Assembly: GCA_002633005.1 (NCBI GenBank)
Contig: NMRA01000313.1
Span: 62,001-126,000 of the forward strand
Source of the DNA: Phoronis australis
Lineage: Eukaryota > Phoronida > Phoronidae
DNA: 64,000 nt
Direction of reading: 5' to 3'
Shown: positions 48,701 through 58,995 of the stretch, piece by piece
How positions within the stretch are numbered: position 1 is the stretch's first letter
Layout of the letters: each line of letters begins with the position of its first letter
Notes under the pieces: model-generated
Seen by the model: only the letters and a program-made list of their open reading frames with translations
What the model was told of the DNA's origin: nothing
The model's database searches: none
Program-made: the position numbers and the translations under genes

Positions 48701-51700
48701 CATTTTTTCCACAGATTTTTTAAATACTTCACTAAGACTGTTCACGTGGCGGATCACAGCCTATATGTATGTACTTGCGCGTAAGGCTGCAAGTTTTATC
48801 TAGGAAAAAACTGACGATTTATTACTTGAAGAGATAACAAAGATGAAAACAAGGGTAACTTTTCATTGAACTTCTAACATCTCCTCATATTTGATATTGT
48901 AGTTACCGAGGAATCGGCGCATGAGTTGCAGACGATAAAACACTTAGCAAATGAAACTGAGACAGAACTGTCATATAATTAACAGTCCTGTTCTAAATGT
49001 TACGATTGAGACCTGATTGTATGTTGAGCGTTATTTACACTGCTATAATTGTATTACTTCAAAATATTTTCCGAAAGTTTGGTGATCGAACCAGCTAACG
49101 ATGTCAAGTTGACATTGACCTACCTTTTGAACTTTCCATGTCAGAGGTCACTGTTGAAGTTTTGTTTGAGGTGAATACGGAAACGTTATTACATGGCCGT
49201 ATTTCCCTCAACAGATTCAACGTGTTTGGAATAAAAAATAATTAGCATCATGCAGTTGACAAATTTTCTACCGAAATAAGAAAGCATGAAAAAATAAATA
49301 CTGCAACATGGTTACAGGAGAATTTTGTGTTTTAAAAAACAAGAGACACTGGGAATAAGAACTACCGCAGATCCAATTTAATTATTTTCGTTGGCTTTCC
49401 GCAGATTTCAGGGAACAACAAACCACCGTAACTGCGTGTGGACTTGCAACTGTATATAGGCCAAAGGCAAGATCTTGAAAATAGGGCTACCAACCGGTAC
49501 CTTATGTCGACACAGTATCAGAAACTGTTTGGAGAAAGGAATATCAGTAAAATACTGTTTTAGAAACTGCATGAGTATCAAAGACGGTATTTTAGAAAAC
49601 AGTACACATTAGCTAATCAGGTTTTACTTAATAATACTATCATTGATGTATTTGTTATTATATTGAGAAACAAAATTTTTTTTTTTTTTTAATCTGTTAG
49701 TCTCTTTCTTGCGTTTAACAATAAGTCAAAGCAGAATAAACACTATTTACAAATGCTCCATACAGGGCCTTAAGTTCAAGCAGTCAGTACCCATTCCTGG
49801 TTGAAACTGATTAGTTTGAACGTCTGACTGTAAATATCAACAAAGTTTCAAACTTTGTCAATTAAGGTAGTTGGCCACATGTATTACCAAGGACCAAATT
49901 AACACACATTTTAGATTTTAATTGTAGACCCATAAAACTGTATTTTAAAAATCTTCAATGATGACAGAATCTTATCATGTGCACACAGACGATCACGTTG
50001 ACTGTGTTTTTTCGAAAAATTATGATTTTCCAGGGTGTACTTTCTAAAAACATGAATTTTTTCACAAGAACCTTGAAAATTTATTCCATTTTTAAGTTAT
50101 TTTCTATTAGCTACTACAAAATCACATCTTTTGGCCCAAGAACTTCCATTGTCAACGATGAAGCAGTCAACATTATTTGAAAACCGAAAATCGTGATTTT
50201 TTACGGTCAAACTCTTGGGCTGGAAGGCCTTAAAAAATCAGACACGATTTAGTAATAAAAGACTACAGAAACAGTATTTGCAAGTTCCGTGATAAAAAGT
50301 GTGTTCATGGAAAACACAGCGACCTCCATGAAAAATCATATTTGGGAGAAAATGCATTCATGTGTTTACAAACATCTGGGCATTGCTTTCGTGCACATAA
50401 GATTTTTTGACCATCATGGATTTTAAAAATAACATTTTATGCGTCTACTATTAATACGTAAATACTAATATTTAAAAAAATAAGCACCTTTTACCTTAGT
50501 TATTCACAAAAATTGTTAAAAATATACAGATTAGCCAGAATATCATATGGTTTTGTACAGTACCAATACAGGTTAACAGGTTGCATCGTTTGGCTTCTAA
50601 CGATATGCAGCCTGCTTTGAAAGACTAGAAAGACCAGGACAAAATCCAAGTTTTCTAGAAATCATCTAACAAGTAGTTTGAATGTCAACATCTCTTAAAA
50701 TAGTCAGAAACACTTTGTCAGATCGAGTATTTCAAAACGAAGTGCTTAAATGTTATTTTGCCGACATATAATAACGAAATCCGTGACTCAGGTAGATTTT
50801 CCATCTCCAGTCAAATAACTCACCAAAGGCATTTTTTGACTCTAACAACCTCTCTTTGTCAGCAGAGTCTATTATATAGATAACAGCGTGGCATTCGGCA
50901 TAGTACTAAAAATATAAAAAGGGTATAAAAACAATAACAACACGCATAAATTACAAATAGACATTCACCATGTTACAAAGAGTATGTAAAATGGTCCACT
51001 GAGACCAAAAGCGTACAGCTGGTTCTGATTTCTGTTTCTTTTTAAAGTTGAGACAGTGGTGCGGTATTTTTTGTTACTCATTTTTTTTCAAAAAAGAAAA
51101 TCCATCTGTGGAATTTGTTTTTTTTTACTCATTGCTCAGTAATCATGGCATTTCTTGCCCTTAATAACATGACTTTGTACATATGTTAAAAACATGCCTG
51201 ACCTTTAGCAAAAATTGATGCCGATGGGCGTTTTGTTTTAGTCGGTGAGCTCAGGTCTCGTAATAAGTTGAGTAGAGACAACAACCAACTAGTATTTGAC
51301 CAATTTTGTTGAAATTGTACAGCTTTCGTCAAAGTTATGACAAAAATCTCGAAGGATTCCCGAAAGCTCTTGCAACATGAAGGAGATCAGACGAAATGCC
51401 CAAGCACAGTGACTGACAGCTGATTGGCCTAATATGGTAAAATCTCCTAAATTCAGGACACATTATGTCGATCAAATGAAGTGTTTTGTAACTCTTTTTT
51501 CAATGAGAAACGTAGCACCAAAATAAATAGTTACCCATGTTCAAACCTTGTACCATAGCAGCCATCAGACAACGCTTTAAACAAGAGCAATGCAGAGGGT
51601 TGAAATGCGCCCACGAATGCACCACTAACGGTGTGCTTCTAGGGGTGTTTAATTAGAACATAAAAACGGCAACTTGATGGCGCAAAATATTTGGAATCCA

Positions 51701-54700
51701 TCTGAGAACTTGTATGTGATTGTGTCATCGAAGCTATTGACCAAATTTCATAAAAATCCATCAAGGAACTTCTGAGAAAACAGAGGAAAGTGAAAAAATG
51801 AAATTGCCACTAAGAGGCTATAAGCGCAAAACAAAAAAAAAACATAACTGCACTAAGAGGTGCAAAAGTAGATAAAGTCGTCGGAGAATCACCAACAGAC
51901 TTCATCTTCCCATTAGGAACATAAATGCCTATTTACACAACCATCCTTAGAGTGCTTTGGTTGACAGAGGGGCAGATGCCAAATAACAAGATTCGAAAAC
52001 AGTAAAAATGGCCACAAGGTGACGCAAAATGCCTCGAATTATACCGAAAACCGGATGATAGCGTCACCTCACTAAAGGATGCCTAACTGCCAAATGTTTT
52101 GAAAATCGACGACCCTTTAAGATAAAGACGTAAACATAAAAAATAAAATTGCCACTAGGGGGCACACCGGGAGCCCGATCAGTCCAAAAGTCATCATGCT
52201 CTGTTGTCAACTTCACATAATTACACGGGCAAAATTCATTAGAAATCCTGAAGAGCATTTGGGAGATACAGCCATGGGCGCAAAAAACAAACAAAACTGC
52301 AACTAGGCGGCGCCATAGTATTCCAAGTCATCGCAAAATCATTGTCAGTCGCCCTCTTCACAGTAACAACATATAGACCAATTTTCAAAATCATCCCTGA
52401 AGCGGTTTGGTTGATAGCATGGCAGACGCCACAAAACAGACTCGAAAACAGTAAAAATGGCCACTAGGAGGCGCAAAGTACCTCGAATCCGTCCAAAAAT
52501 CGTAGGATGGCATCATCTCACTAATAGATGCCTAACTGCCAAATTTTATGAAAATCTGTTGAGGACATCCGAAGATACAGAGGTAAGCGTAAAAAATTAA
52601 ATTGCCTCTAGGGGGCACACCAGTAGTCGGAGAGGTCCGAAATTCGTCTTCGTCCGTCGTCAGCTTCTTAGGAACACATCTGCCACATCTCATCAAGATC
52701 CTGTGAGGGGTTTAGGAGATACAGCTGTGGACGCCAGACACCCGGACGCCCAGACAGAGATGAAGGCAATATGCGACCACATATAAATATGTGGGCACAT
52801 GAAAACTGTGTGTATTCGCAACAATGTTAGAAGCAATAAAAAATGAAAAAGGTCTGAACTTGGTGACACTATTTCCTAGGAGTATTTCCAATTACACACT
52901 CTCGATTGTTTCTAGACACTGTTTTATGTCATGTCAACAATAACGGGTGACTGGATATCCACCAGGTGGCACTAATGAATAAAGGCCCCTATTGCCAACA
53001 TCTGAAAACACTGAGAGCAGAAAACTGTTCACCAGCATGGCGAGCGCAGGAGTGTCTGTGGACTAACTGTCCTGAGAGACTACACAAATGCTTGTACTTC
53101 TACGGATAGGCCAATTGTGAATCTCGCTGGTGCCAACTAGTGAATCCCGAGTCAACCACACATGTGACGTACCTTGTCCCACAGACTCTGTAGTTCTTCT
53201 TGTCCACCAAGATCCCAGAAGTTCAGCCGTGTCCACCCAATGTCCACTTTACCAACTACATGCAAATTAAATTATTTAAAAACAAATAATTTAACAAAAC
53301 TAATTTCAATTCGTCGTCAGCTTCGTTATCAATATTGCATAAAGCAAGGCCATCAAAACCAAGACATGAAATTAACACGCTCGAAACAAATACGACCAAA
53401 ATTGAAATCTATCATAACTATCGACGGCTTGATATTCACTAGGTGGCGCTAATGAGTAAAGGTCCCTCTTTCTGACATATGAATGGTTTGAGAGCACTAA
53501 GCACTTCATCAGCATGGGAGCGCTGCTGTGGTAAGGGAACACATTTATGTAATTTACTTGAAAGCAGACATTTCTATGGGATGGTCCCCTACTTCACTTG
53601 CGACAGCCGGCGAATTTCGAGTTCCCAATCTCATCAACAACATTGCTATGAAAACCAACACCTCTTAATTAATCGTTCACCAAATGCACCTAAAATTGTC
53701 ATCTCTGACAGTTTTGTCTGTAAACTACTGGAAGTAGTCACAAACAGGGGGCATCAGAAGAGAGAATTTCAGTCATTAACAACCCAACAGAACGTGGTGA
53801 GTATGAAACAATATAAAAGTAGCACATTAAAGTGTACACAACATGACTCTAGTACCTCAAAATAAATTTTATTATTATATCTTACTAGATTTCAGTGCCT
53901 TTAGTGCACAGCTCATAAAGAAACACGCAGAAATTGAAAAAAATAATAATTATGTACAACGTCATGGGTTGAACCCAAGTTGTTCGCCATACTGTTCGGA
54001 TCAGAGACAAAGTGTATTGAGTGAAGAGAAAGCAAAATACATTTAGCGTCGAGAAGTTTCGTAGAGGGATCAAAAGATGTGTTTCCGGAGGCTGCAGCAA
54101 CAGTAGCCAGGCGGAGAACGTCTCGGTGTTCCGAAGGATACCAAAGTTGCGCAGAAGTGGCATCGCTTCGTGTGCCAAACGAGAGTGTGGGACGTCATCG
54201 TGGACCAAGCGATTTTATCCGGGCCACTCTGTGTTCTGCCCATTTTGAGGACTCGCGTTTCGACTCCGGTCACAAGAGACGTTACGATGAAGGCCTGGTT
54301 CAATAAAGGACAATATTTATCATTCAGAAACATCAGCTCTTAGTTCAGGATCGTCTGTTGGATGACTGGGTTGACTCGCCGAGCCCGAGGCCGCTTCTCT
54401 CACGGAAGGATCCAGTTCGTAAGGCTCAAAGTAGAAAAGTACGCTGCCGGAAGCACATTAAAGTTATTCTCGCTTTCGTGCAACCCCATTTCCTCATCCT
54501 GGCCACCATTCCCGTACGTTTCTTCATAGTATTCGTTCAATTTTTGCTCATAACCGTCGTCGCTTTCAAATTCCCTGCTTTCTGCCATTGTTCAATGCTA
54601 GTCACTAATCTCTTGTGTTCAACCCATCACGTCACATGGCGGGAAATGTGAAAATTGGCAAAATTGAAAGAGAAATCAAAATTTCGAGCTAATTACACAA

Positions 54701-56951
54701 AATAAACATGGGTTTAGCTAAATTTTACGTCATACATTTAGTTTGTGGCCACCGGTAATTCAAAATGTGCAAAAATCCATGGTGTGTACTGTTTAAGACA
54801 ACGAAAGAGTAGCACAAGTGAATAACTCCGTTCCACAATAAGATCGGGAGTCAATTTCCCCCATATTGTCAATCAGAATAAACTAATGGTTAGCCTCCTT
54901 AACTAAAAACACTAAATTGTAACAAACAATTTTTGAATTATGCAACAACGTATGTAAATTTGTGAATTTAAATGCACATATATGAAACCACGATTAGACT
55001 AATTGATGTGGGTAATTTTACTCATGGAGAAAAAACCTGTGGGTTATCTCTTATCACGAAAGGATCCTATTTCTGTTACCAAAAAGAACACTGAAACTTT
55101 CAATGACTTAAGAAAAAGTTTCAAAGTTTAATGGGGTTCGCCAACCCTAAAAGTGCAACCCGGAGCGTTGAAGTGCGCCCACGAATGCAACGCAAATGGT
55201 GTGCTTTTACAGTCGTTCGTTTGTATCATAAAAATGACCACTAGATGGAGCAAAAATGTCCAATCCATTCGAAAACGGGAACATTGTTTCTTTAATAGAA
55301 AGCTTTTCACCAAATTTCTTAAAATTCTGTCAGGGAATTTCAGAGAAACAAAGGAAAACGGAATAAAATGAAATTGCCACTAGGGGACACAGAGTTCGTT
55401 GGATCCACCTGAAAGTCGCCATTGTCTGTAGTTAGTTCCATATAAATGCACTTACCAAATTTAATAAACATCCTGCAATGGCTTTCGGAGATACAGCCAT
55501 GGGCGCAAAACAAAACAAAACAAAACTAACACTAGGAGATGCCACAGTGGTCAAAGTCGTCATCGTCCACCGTCCTCTTAACACTGAGAACATATACGCC
55601 AATTTTCAAAACCATCCTTAGAAGGTTTGGTTGATGGAGGGGTGGATGCTAAAAAACATACTCAAAAACAGCAAAAATGGCCATTGGAAACAGGAATATA
55701 GCATCATCACACCAATAGATGCCTATACTTAAATTTTTTTGAACATCCGTTGAAGACCTTTGAAGATACAGAGGTAAACGTAAAAAACTAAAATTGCCAC
55801 TAGGGTGCCCACCGGTAATCGGATCCGTCCGAAACTTCATTCATGCCGTCCCATCCATGTGAGGAACACATGTGCAAAATTTCATGAACATATGTCCAGG
55901 GGTTTTGGAGATAAAGCAGCAGACATCGGACAGATGCAGGATGGATGCAGGCCGGATGCCGGACGGACGCCGGACGGAGATGACGGCATAATGCGTCCAC
56001 ATATAAATATGTGGGCGTATAAAAATTGTGAATTCAGAAATGGCGCATGTACACATTATCTTCACTAGAGTAATTGTTGGTAATAGAAACAGAATAATAT
56101 GCAGTGAGGAATTTTATGAGACTGATATCGAGAGAGAAAAAGGCCCAACTGGATTTTGTTTCTTAATCCAGTTCAACCAGGTCGAAATGCATCTTTAAGA
56201 GACGCTTATTAAATGTTTAGTTATCACAACTTGCCAGAGTGAACTTTAATATCCCACCGAGGCACAAAGCGCGTGTACCAAATTACGAACCCTGTTACTG
56301 CAGCAGCCCTCGAAGGCTAGCGACATGCAGAGGGTATAAAGAGGGTACTCACTGTTAAGACCCACTGTGGCGGTGATTTTAGACAGATTTATTCCTTTGT
56401 AGTTCTTGTTGAACTTTGTTTTAGTTTGTTCTAGATACGTCTGCAAAGGAAAAGAAACACAACCAAAAGGATGTAAAATGATAAATACTAATATTAAATG
56501 ATAGACATTTTGATTCGTTATTCATTAGACAATTAATTTTGTAGGGCATTGTTTTAGAAATCACGGACCTCCCTCGCCATAACTAAAGGTGCCTGTGCTG
56601 TCTGAGGGGAATGTTTTCGTGCGATGGGAAATCTCCAAACACGGTCACCATCAACTCTACTGCATGAGTTAAAAATGATTCTAAACCATAACGGAATATT
56701 CTGATCATTGGAAGGAATTTTTGGGCTCAACAGGCAAAAATAGCTCGCTCAAAAATAGGAGCGACGGCATATTTACGCTTGAGAGACTTGAAAAAAAAAT
56801 CAATGTTTTGCCAATCTCTACATGGCCTTGACACTGTTAAGAGTCATGACTACTCACTGTTTTACCAGCATTGTCCAGGCCCAGGATGAGAACAAAGTAT
56901 TCCTCCTTCTGCCTCATATATTTCCACAAGCCTGACAACAAGGTGTACATT
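45639..56951 (-). CDS. ARFRP1: ADP-ribosylation factor-related protein 1 (Arf-like Golgi GTPase), complete, 7 coding exons
   Basis: Exons in order of translation: 56951-56858, 56440-56353, 53255-53173, 50905-50824, 47648-47578, 46552-46452, 45729-45639. All junctions are GT/AG and all phases agree, giving 202 codons (human ARFRP1 has 201). Seen: P-loop GLDNAGKT (residues 24-31), switch I Thr in ITATVGLN, G3 WDLGGQ (74-79), G4 NKQD (134-137), G5 VSAL (168-171), C-terminus RPPTEREIT. The start is MYTLL, with no Gly2 for myristoylation. Family knowledge: ARFRP1 and yeast Arl3 are instead N-acetylated and docked by Sys1 at the trans-Golgi, where they recruit ARL1 and golgins. Identity to human is high along the whole length and no residue of the GTPase motifs is missing. 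It lies tail to tail with the Nudix gene, with no functional link apparent. Confidence 0.97.
45730..46451 (-). other. ARFRP1 intron 6 (722 bp)
   Basis: Bounded by ACAGG|gtatgt and atttcag|G. It contains a short AAT run near 46135-46151. Nothing else was recognised. Confidence 0.9.
46452..46552 (-). CDS. ARFRP1: ARFRP1 coding exon 6 (GRRDC and G5)
   Basis: The 3' splice site is gtcctttcaag and the 5' splice site is ACAGG|gtatgt. The 33 codons plus two bases begin ECMSVTEVKEVF, continue KIGRRDCMVLPVSALT and leave GG of a Gly codon. Human reads ETCLSIPDIKTAF and KIGRRDCLTQACSALTG. No open-frame listing covers this exon. It was placed because both its phases fit the flanking exons exactly. Confidence 0.95.
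46553..47577 (-). other. ARFRP1 intron 5 (1.0 kb)
   Basis: Bounded by ACA|gtaagt and tttcaag|GAA. No gene or clear repeat is seen. The 109- and 110-codon frames on opposite strands here overlap each other and lack similarity. Confidence 0.9.
47578..47648 (-). CDS. ARFRP1: ARFRP1 coding exon 5 (NKQD motif)
   Basis: The 3' splice site is ctgtttgcag and the 5' splice site is GTCACA|gtaagt. The 23 codons read VMITNSAVAGVPLLVLANKQ, then DVT. NKQD is the G4 guanine-specificity motif and is identical to human. The sequence following DVT in the open frame is intron. Confidence 0.96.
47762..47842. repeat. 38-bp tandem duplication, about 2.1 copies
   Basis: CACTTGCGAGGGCTTTCAAT at 47762 and CACTTGCGAAGGCTTTCAAT at 47800 start successive units, and a third start (CACTTAGAA) follows. 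Confidence 0.8.
48576..48643. repeat. 68-bp palindrome (fold-back)
   Basis: The centre CATTATTCCGGGAATAATG is an exact palindrome, flanked by further arms GTACATGAAGTG and CACTTCGTGTAC (one mismatch), with an unpaired bulge between. It resembles the core of a small fold-back MITE. Confidence 0.85.
50824..50905 (-). CDS. ARFRP1: ARFRP1 coding exon 4
   Basis: The 3' splice site is tttttag and the 5' splice site is TTTG|gtgagt. The 27 codons read YYAECHAVIYIIDSADKERL, then LESKNAF, matching human YYAECHGVIYVIDSTDEERL and AESKQAF. The split last codon becomes Asp when joined to the next exon (human Glu). It is too short for an open-frame search and was found by similarity. Confidence 0.96.
50906..53172 (-). 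other. ARFRP1 intron 3 (2.3 kb)
   Basis: Bounded by GACAAG|gtacgt and tttttag|TAC. More than half is occupied by the large copy of the 145-bp-unit element. No nested gene was seen. Confidence 0.9.
51545..52805 (+). repeat. Longest copy of an element built from ~145-bp degenerate units
   Basis: The head is AATGCAGAGGGTTGAAATGC then GCCCACGAATGCACC. Then come about seven degenerate units, each with CACTAGG.GGC, a TCGTC.TC word and CCAAATTT.AT.AAAATCC...GAGATACAG. Anchors lie near 51738, 51935, 52088, 52229, 52378, 52538 and 52680 (mean about 150-155 bases apart, most 141-160). The tail is CCAGACAGAGATGAAGGC then palindrome CCACATATAAATATGTGG, then A-rich. No frame is conserved between units. 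The class is unknown. Confidence 0.8.
53173..53255 (-). CDS. ARFRP1: ARFRP1 coding exon 3 (switch II, WDLGGQ)
   Basis: The 3' splice site is gcatgtag and the 5' splice site is GACAAG|gtacgt. Two bases complete the Ile codon split with exon 2, followed by 27 codons: GKVDIGWTRLNF, then WDLGGQEELQSLWDK. The last part is identical to human. This is the G3/switch II region that senses nucleotide state. Confidence 0.96.
54060..54306 (+). pseudogene. Frameshifted THAP domain
   Basis: The first frame (from about 54021) reads RCVSGGCSNSSQAENVSVFR, with the CX4C half of the zinc site at 54078 onward and IPK after it. It then runs out of similarity. The second half LCSAHFEDSRFD (CX2H pair, codons from 54232) lies in a different frame. 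A functional THAP needs both halves in one frame, so there is at least one frameshift. Neither a transposase region nor clear inverted ends is seen beside it. It is more intact than the copy at 40.4 kb and comes from a different element. Confidence 0.7.
54400..54588 (-). CDS. Small acidic open frame, possibly a transposon gene start
   Basis: A 62-codon frame, MAESREFESDDGYEQ..., is strongly acidic and Gly-rich (NGGQDEEMG). About 40-60 bases upstream on the same strand lie TTTCCCGCC (E2F-like) and GACGTGA (CRE-like). I do not recognise the protein. It faces the THAP remnant 100 bases away on the other strand. It may be the first exon of a mobile-element protein or a chance frame. Confidence 0.25.
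   Translation of the reverse strand: MAESREFESDDGYEQKLNEYYEETYGNGGQDEEMGLHESENNFNVLPAAYFSTLSLTNWILP
55140..56025 (+). repeat. Second full-ended copy of the 145-bp-unit element
   Basis: The head is GTGCGCCCACGAATGCAACG and the tail is CGGACGGAGATGACGGCATA followed by palindrome CCACATATAAATATGTGGG. Between them lie about five units with CACTAGGG and GAGATACAGCCATGGGCGCA words. It is shorter than the 51.5-52.8 kb copy by about two units, as expected for tandem units lost or gained. Confidence 0.8.
56353..56440 (-). CDS. ARFRP1: ARFRP1 coding exon 2 (switch I)
   Basis: The 3' splice site is cctttgcag and the 5' splice site is AACA|gtgagt, phase 0 to 1. The 29 codons begin TYLEQTKTKFNKNYKG and end ITATVGLN. 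Human reads TFLEQSKTRFNKNYKG and ITTTVGLN. This exon carries the switch I Thr. The open frame that appears to begin MQ just upstream is a reading through the splice site, not a start. Confidence 0.96.
56441..56857 (-). other. ARFRP1 intron 1 of the coding part (417 bp)
   Basis: Bounded by ACA|gtgagt and tttgcag|ACG. Nothing was recognised inside. Confidence 0.9.
56858..56951 (-). CDS. ARFRP1: ARFRP1 coding exon 1 (start codon, P-loop)
   Basis: The ATG is at 56950-56948, one base after a strong 3' splice site (T-rich tract ending ttttcag, AG at 56953-56952). Translation therefore begins just inside the second exon of the transcript and a non-coding first exon must lie at higher coordinates. 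The exon has 31 codons: MYTLLSGLWKYM, then a charged RQKEEY stretch, then FVLILGLDNAGKT. It ends at ACA|gtgagt, phase 0. This start is fixed by the match to human MYTLLSGLYKYM. Confidence 0.96.
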
Positions 56952-58256
56952 CTGAAAAAAAAACAGGATTGTGTCTTCATAACAGATTCACTGTTAAGCT
57001 AGTAGGCTCCAGTAATGGTCATCTTCATTTCTAGTACTAGTAACTAGTATTCGGTGCTCCCAAAACTAAAGTTAACTATCCCTAAAGCATCAATATGTCG
57101 GAGCAATCATTTTCCGTTTTCCGCTGATAATTTGCCCAAAAACTAACACGATAAAAATTGTTTTTCAAAGTTAACATGCATCATTTCCCAAATTGTATTT
57201 CAACGCTAATTTTCACACTGATACTTGGCTGGTAGCTACGGTACAAAGTTGTATATACACAGCTTTGAAACAATGAGGGTAAAAAGAACTGGCAAAATAA
57301 AATCTGTCCACAGAATTAAAGTAATTAAAAGCTACATTCGTACTTGAGTAAAGCCACTAGCTTGTAGGTGCCAAAACTAATGTTATTCAGCTGCTAATTT
57401 GTGGAGCGAAAATATACGTCAGCTTTCAGTGCCAAGAAGTAAAGTGACGTCAATTGAACAAGTACTTGTTTTCGCCAATTCTTCATAAATTAACTTCTCT
57501 TCTGCAGTGTACAGTACAGTTCATAACAAATTGCCAGACCTAGTTTCATTTCACTTCAGTTCTTACTAATTTCATAACCAGAAAACAATTTTGCTCCATC
57601 AAAGTAGTCATTGTCACCCAAAAGATGTCGTAAAAGTTTTGCAAACTGTGCACGCACATGTCAAGAGCGAACTGTTTTCAAATTTCACACAGTCCAGGTA
57701 GTTCTGCTGTCCTCAAACTTAAACCAACATGTGGTGTTACCAACTGGCGGGAGCATGCAAGATCCGGTAGTCAACCGACACTCATCGTGCCCATTACAGC
57801 TGTTTGAGTGAACAACAATCTTTTTTATAAGTATCATTTTCTTGTGTTATTCTCGAGCTTTTGTAAAAAAGAAAAATATCTTGTTGACTTAAAAACACTA
57901 CACACATGACACGCTCATGCGTCATTATAATTTTTGTGACATCTTGCAAGCGAAGACAACAGCTTCGCCATTCAAAGCAAAATTTGCTTTGAAATTCGGT
58001 TTGCTGGTATTACTAGTATTTAAATAAAAAAATCATAATGAAGTGAAACCAGAGTTTCAATAAATGGTGTGACATGCACCCAACCTCATGGAAGAACAGT
58101 TGATTGAAGAATCGGGGAAAAAGAAAGTGGCCAATAGTTGACTATTTCATGTCACTGAAACTCAGTGAAACCTAATGTATAAGATCACTCCACAACATGG
58201 GAAGCAGAATAATGGTACTGAAAGTAGAAGGGTATTTTTAGAACTGGAGTATTTGT

Positions 58257-58745
58257 CTATGTGCAAAAGGTAACAACATGACTTCGATGGTTTATTCAGT
58301 GTGAGGCATAACTCGCTGAAAAACTTTGGGCATATGACGGCCCTATGGCTATGGTATGGCCTTATTATGGGAGCATCACCATCTCTGTTAAGTATAGATG
58401 ATGGAGCTCCTATAGGCGCTTCATACGCTGGAAGCTTTTCGGCAAATTGTGCCTCACAATGAATAAAACATCAAAGTCACATTGTTACCTTTTGTGCATA
58501 GAGGGACACCTTAGGAAGCCATCTATATATTTTTAAATTAAAATTACTTCCAACTCGAAGAAATACTCCCACAGTAGGTGGTATGATGTCAGTTACCGAT
58601 TTTGGGAACTGAACGAGGAACTGCTCGAAGACAAAATTCAAATGACAACGGGAATATTTCTTCAAGTTCGAAGGAATTAAAAACATCGATGACCTCCTAA
58701 TGTGTCCTTCAACGTGCAAAAGGTATTTATAACAATGTGACTTAA
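58257..58745. repeat. Cluster of three fold-back repeat arms
   Basis: GTGCAAAAGGTAACAACATGAC (first arm) begins near 58260. Its complement ends near 58500 (GTCACATTGTTACCTTTTGTG). A third, direct copy (GTGCAAAAGGTATTTATAAC AATGTGAC, split) starts near 58717. Arms one and two pair over about 90 bases, including TTTATTCA.TGTGAGGCA. Arms two and three pair in the other direction through GAGGGACACCTTAGGAAG and its complement. This fits adjacent copies of one inverted-repeat MITE. Confidence 0.7.
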
Positions 58746-58844
58746 GTGTTTATTGAGCGTGAGGCGTATGAAGCTACACTCTATCTAGTCGGCCAGAGAC
58801 GGTGGTCACTGTCTATTGTCTGAAGTGATGATTTTCATAGAGCT

Positions 58845-58995
58845 AGCTTGTCTTAACCAGACTCTAGGGATCGAGAATTGTCTAAGCCTAAGTCAAAATA
58901 GGCTACACGAAACCCCTAGACTGACTAGACATGGGCCAGCAGCATACACGGCAATGTAATTCTTGCTTAAGTAAGACTAAGACAAGTCAAAGACA
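58845..58995. repeat. Imperfect inverted repeat
   Basis: CTAGCTTGTCTTAACCAGAC near 58851 is mirrored loosely by GTAAGACTAAGACAAGTC near 58971, around a GC-balanced centre with CTAGGGAT and CCCCTAG. It may be another small fold-back element. Confidence 0.35.

Larger units (their letters stand above)
47649..50823 (-). other. ARFRP1 intron 4 (3.2 kb)
   Basis: Bounded by TTTG|gtgagt and tttgcag|AT. It contains a 38-bp tandem duplication at 47762-47842, a palindrome at 48576-48643 and a T-run near 49677-49690. No nested gene was seen. Confidence 0.9.
53256..56352 (-). other. ARFRP1 intron 2 (3.1 kb)
   Basis: Bounded by AACA|gtgagt and catgtag|TT. It contains a THAP remnant on the opposite strand, an acidic open frame, and a second copy of the 145-bp-unit element. 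Confidence 0.9.

Noticed and set aside
52755-52805. Helitron 3' end (hairpin near a terminus)
   Set aside because: No CTRR end follows the hairpin and no TC start was seen at the head, so the classification is not supported.
53479-53865. 128-codon frame in an ARFRP1 intron
   Set aside because: On the opposite strand to the gene, no domain and low-complexity composition. It does not connect in frame to the THAP remnant downstream.
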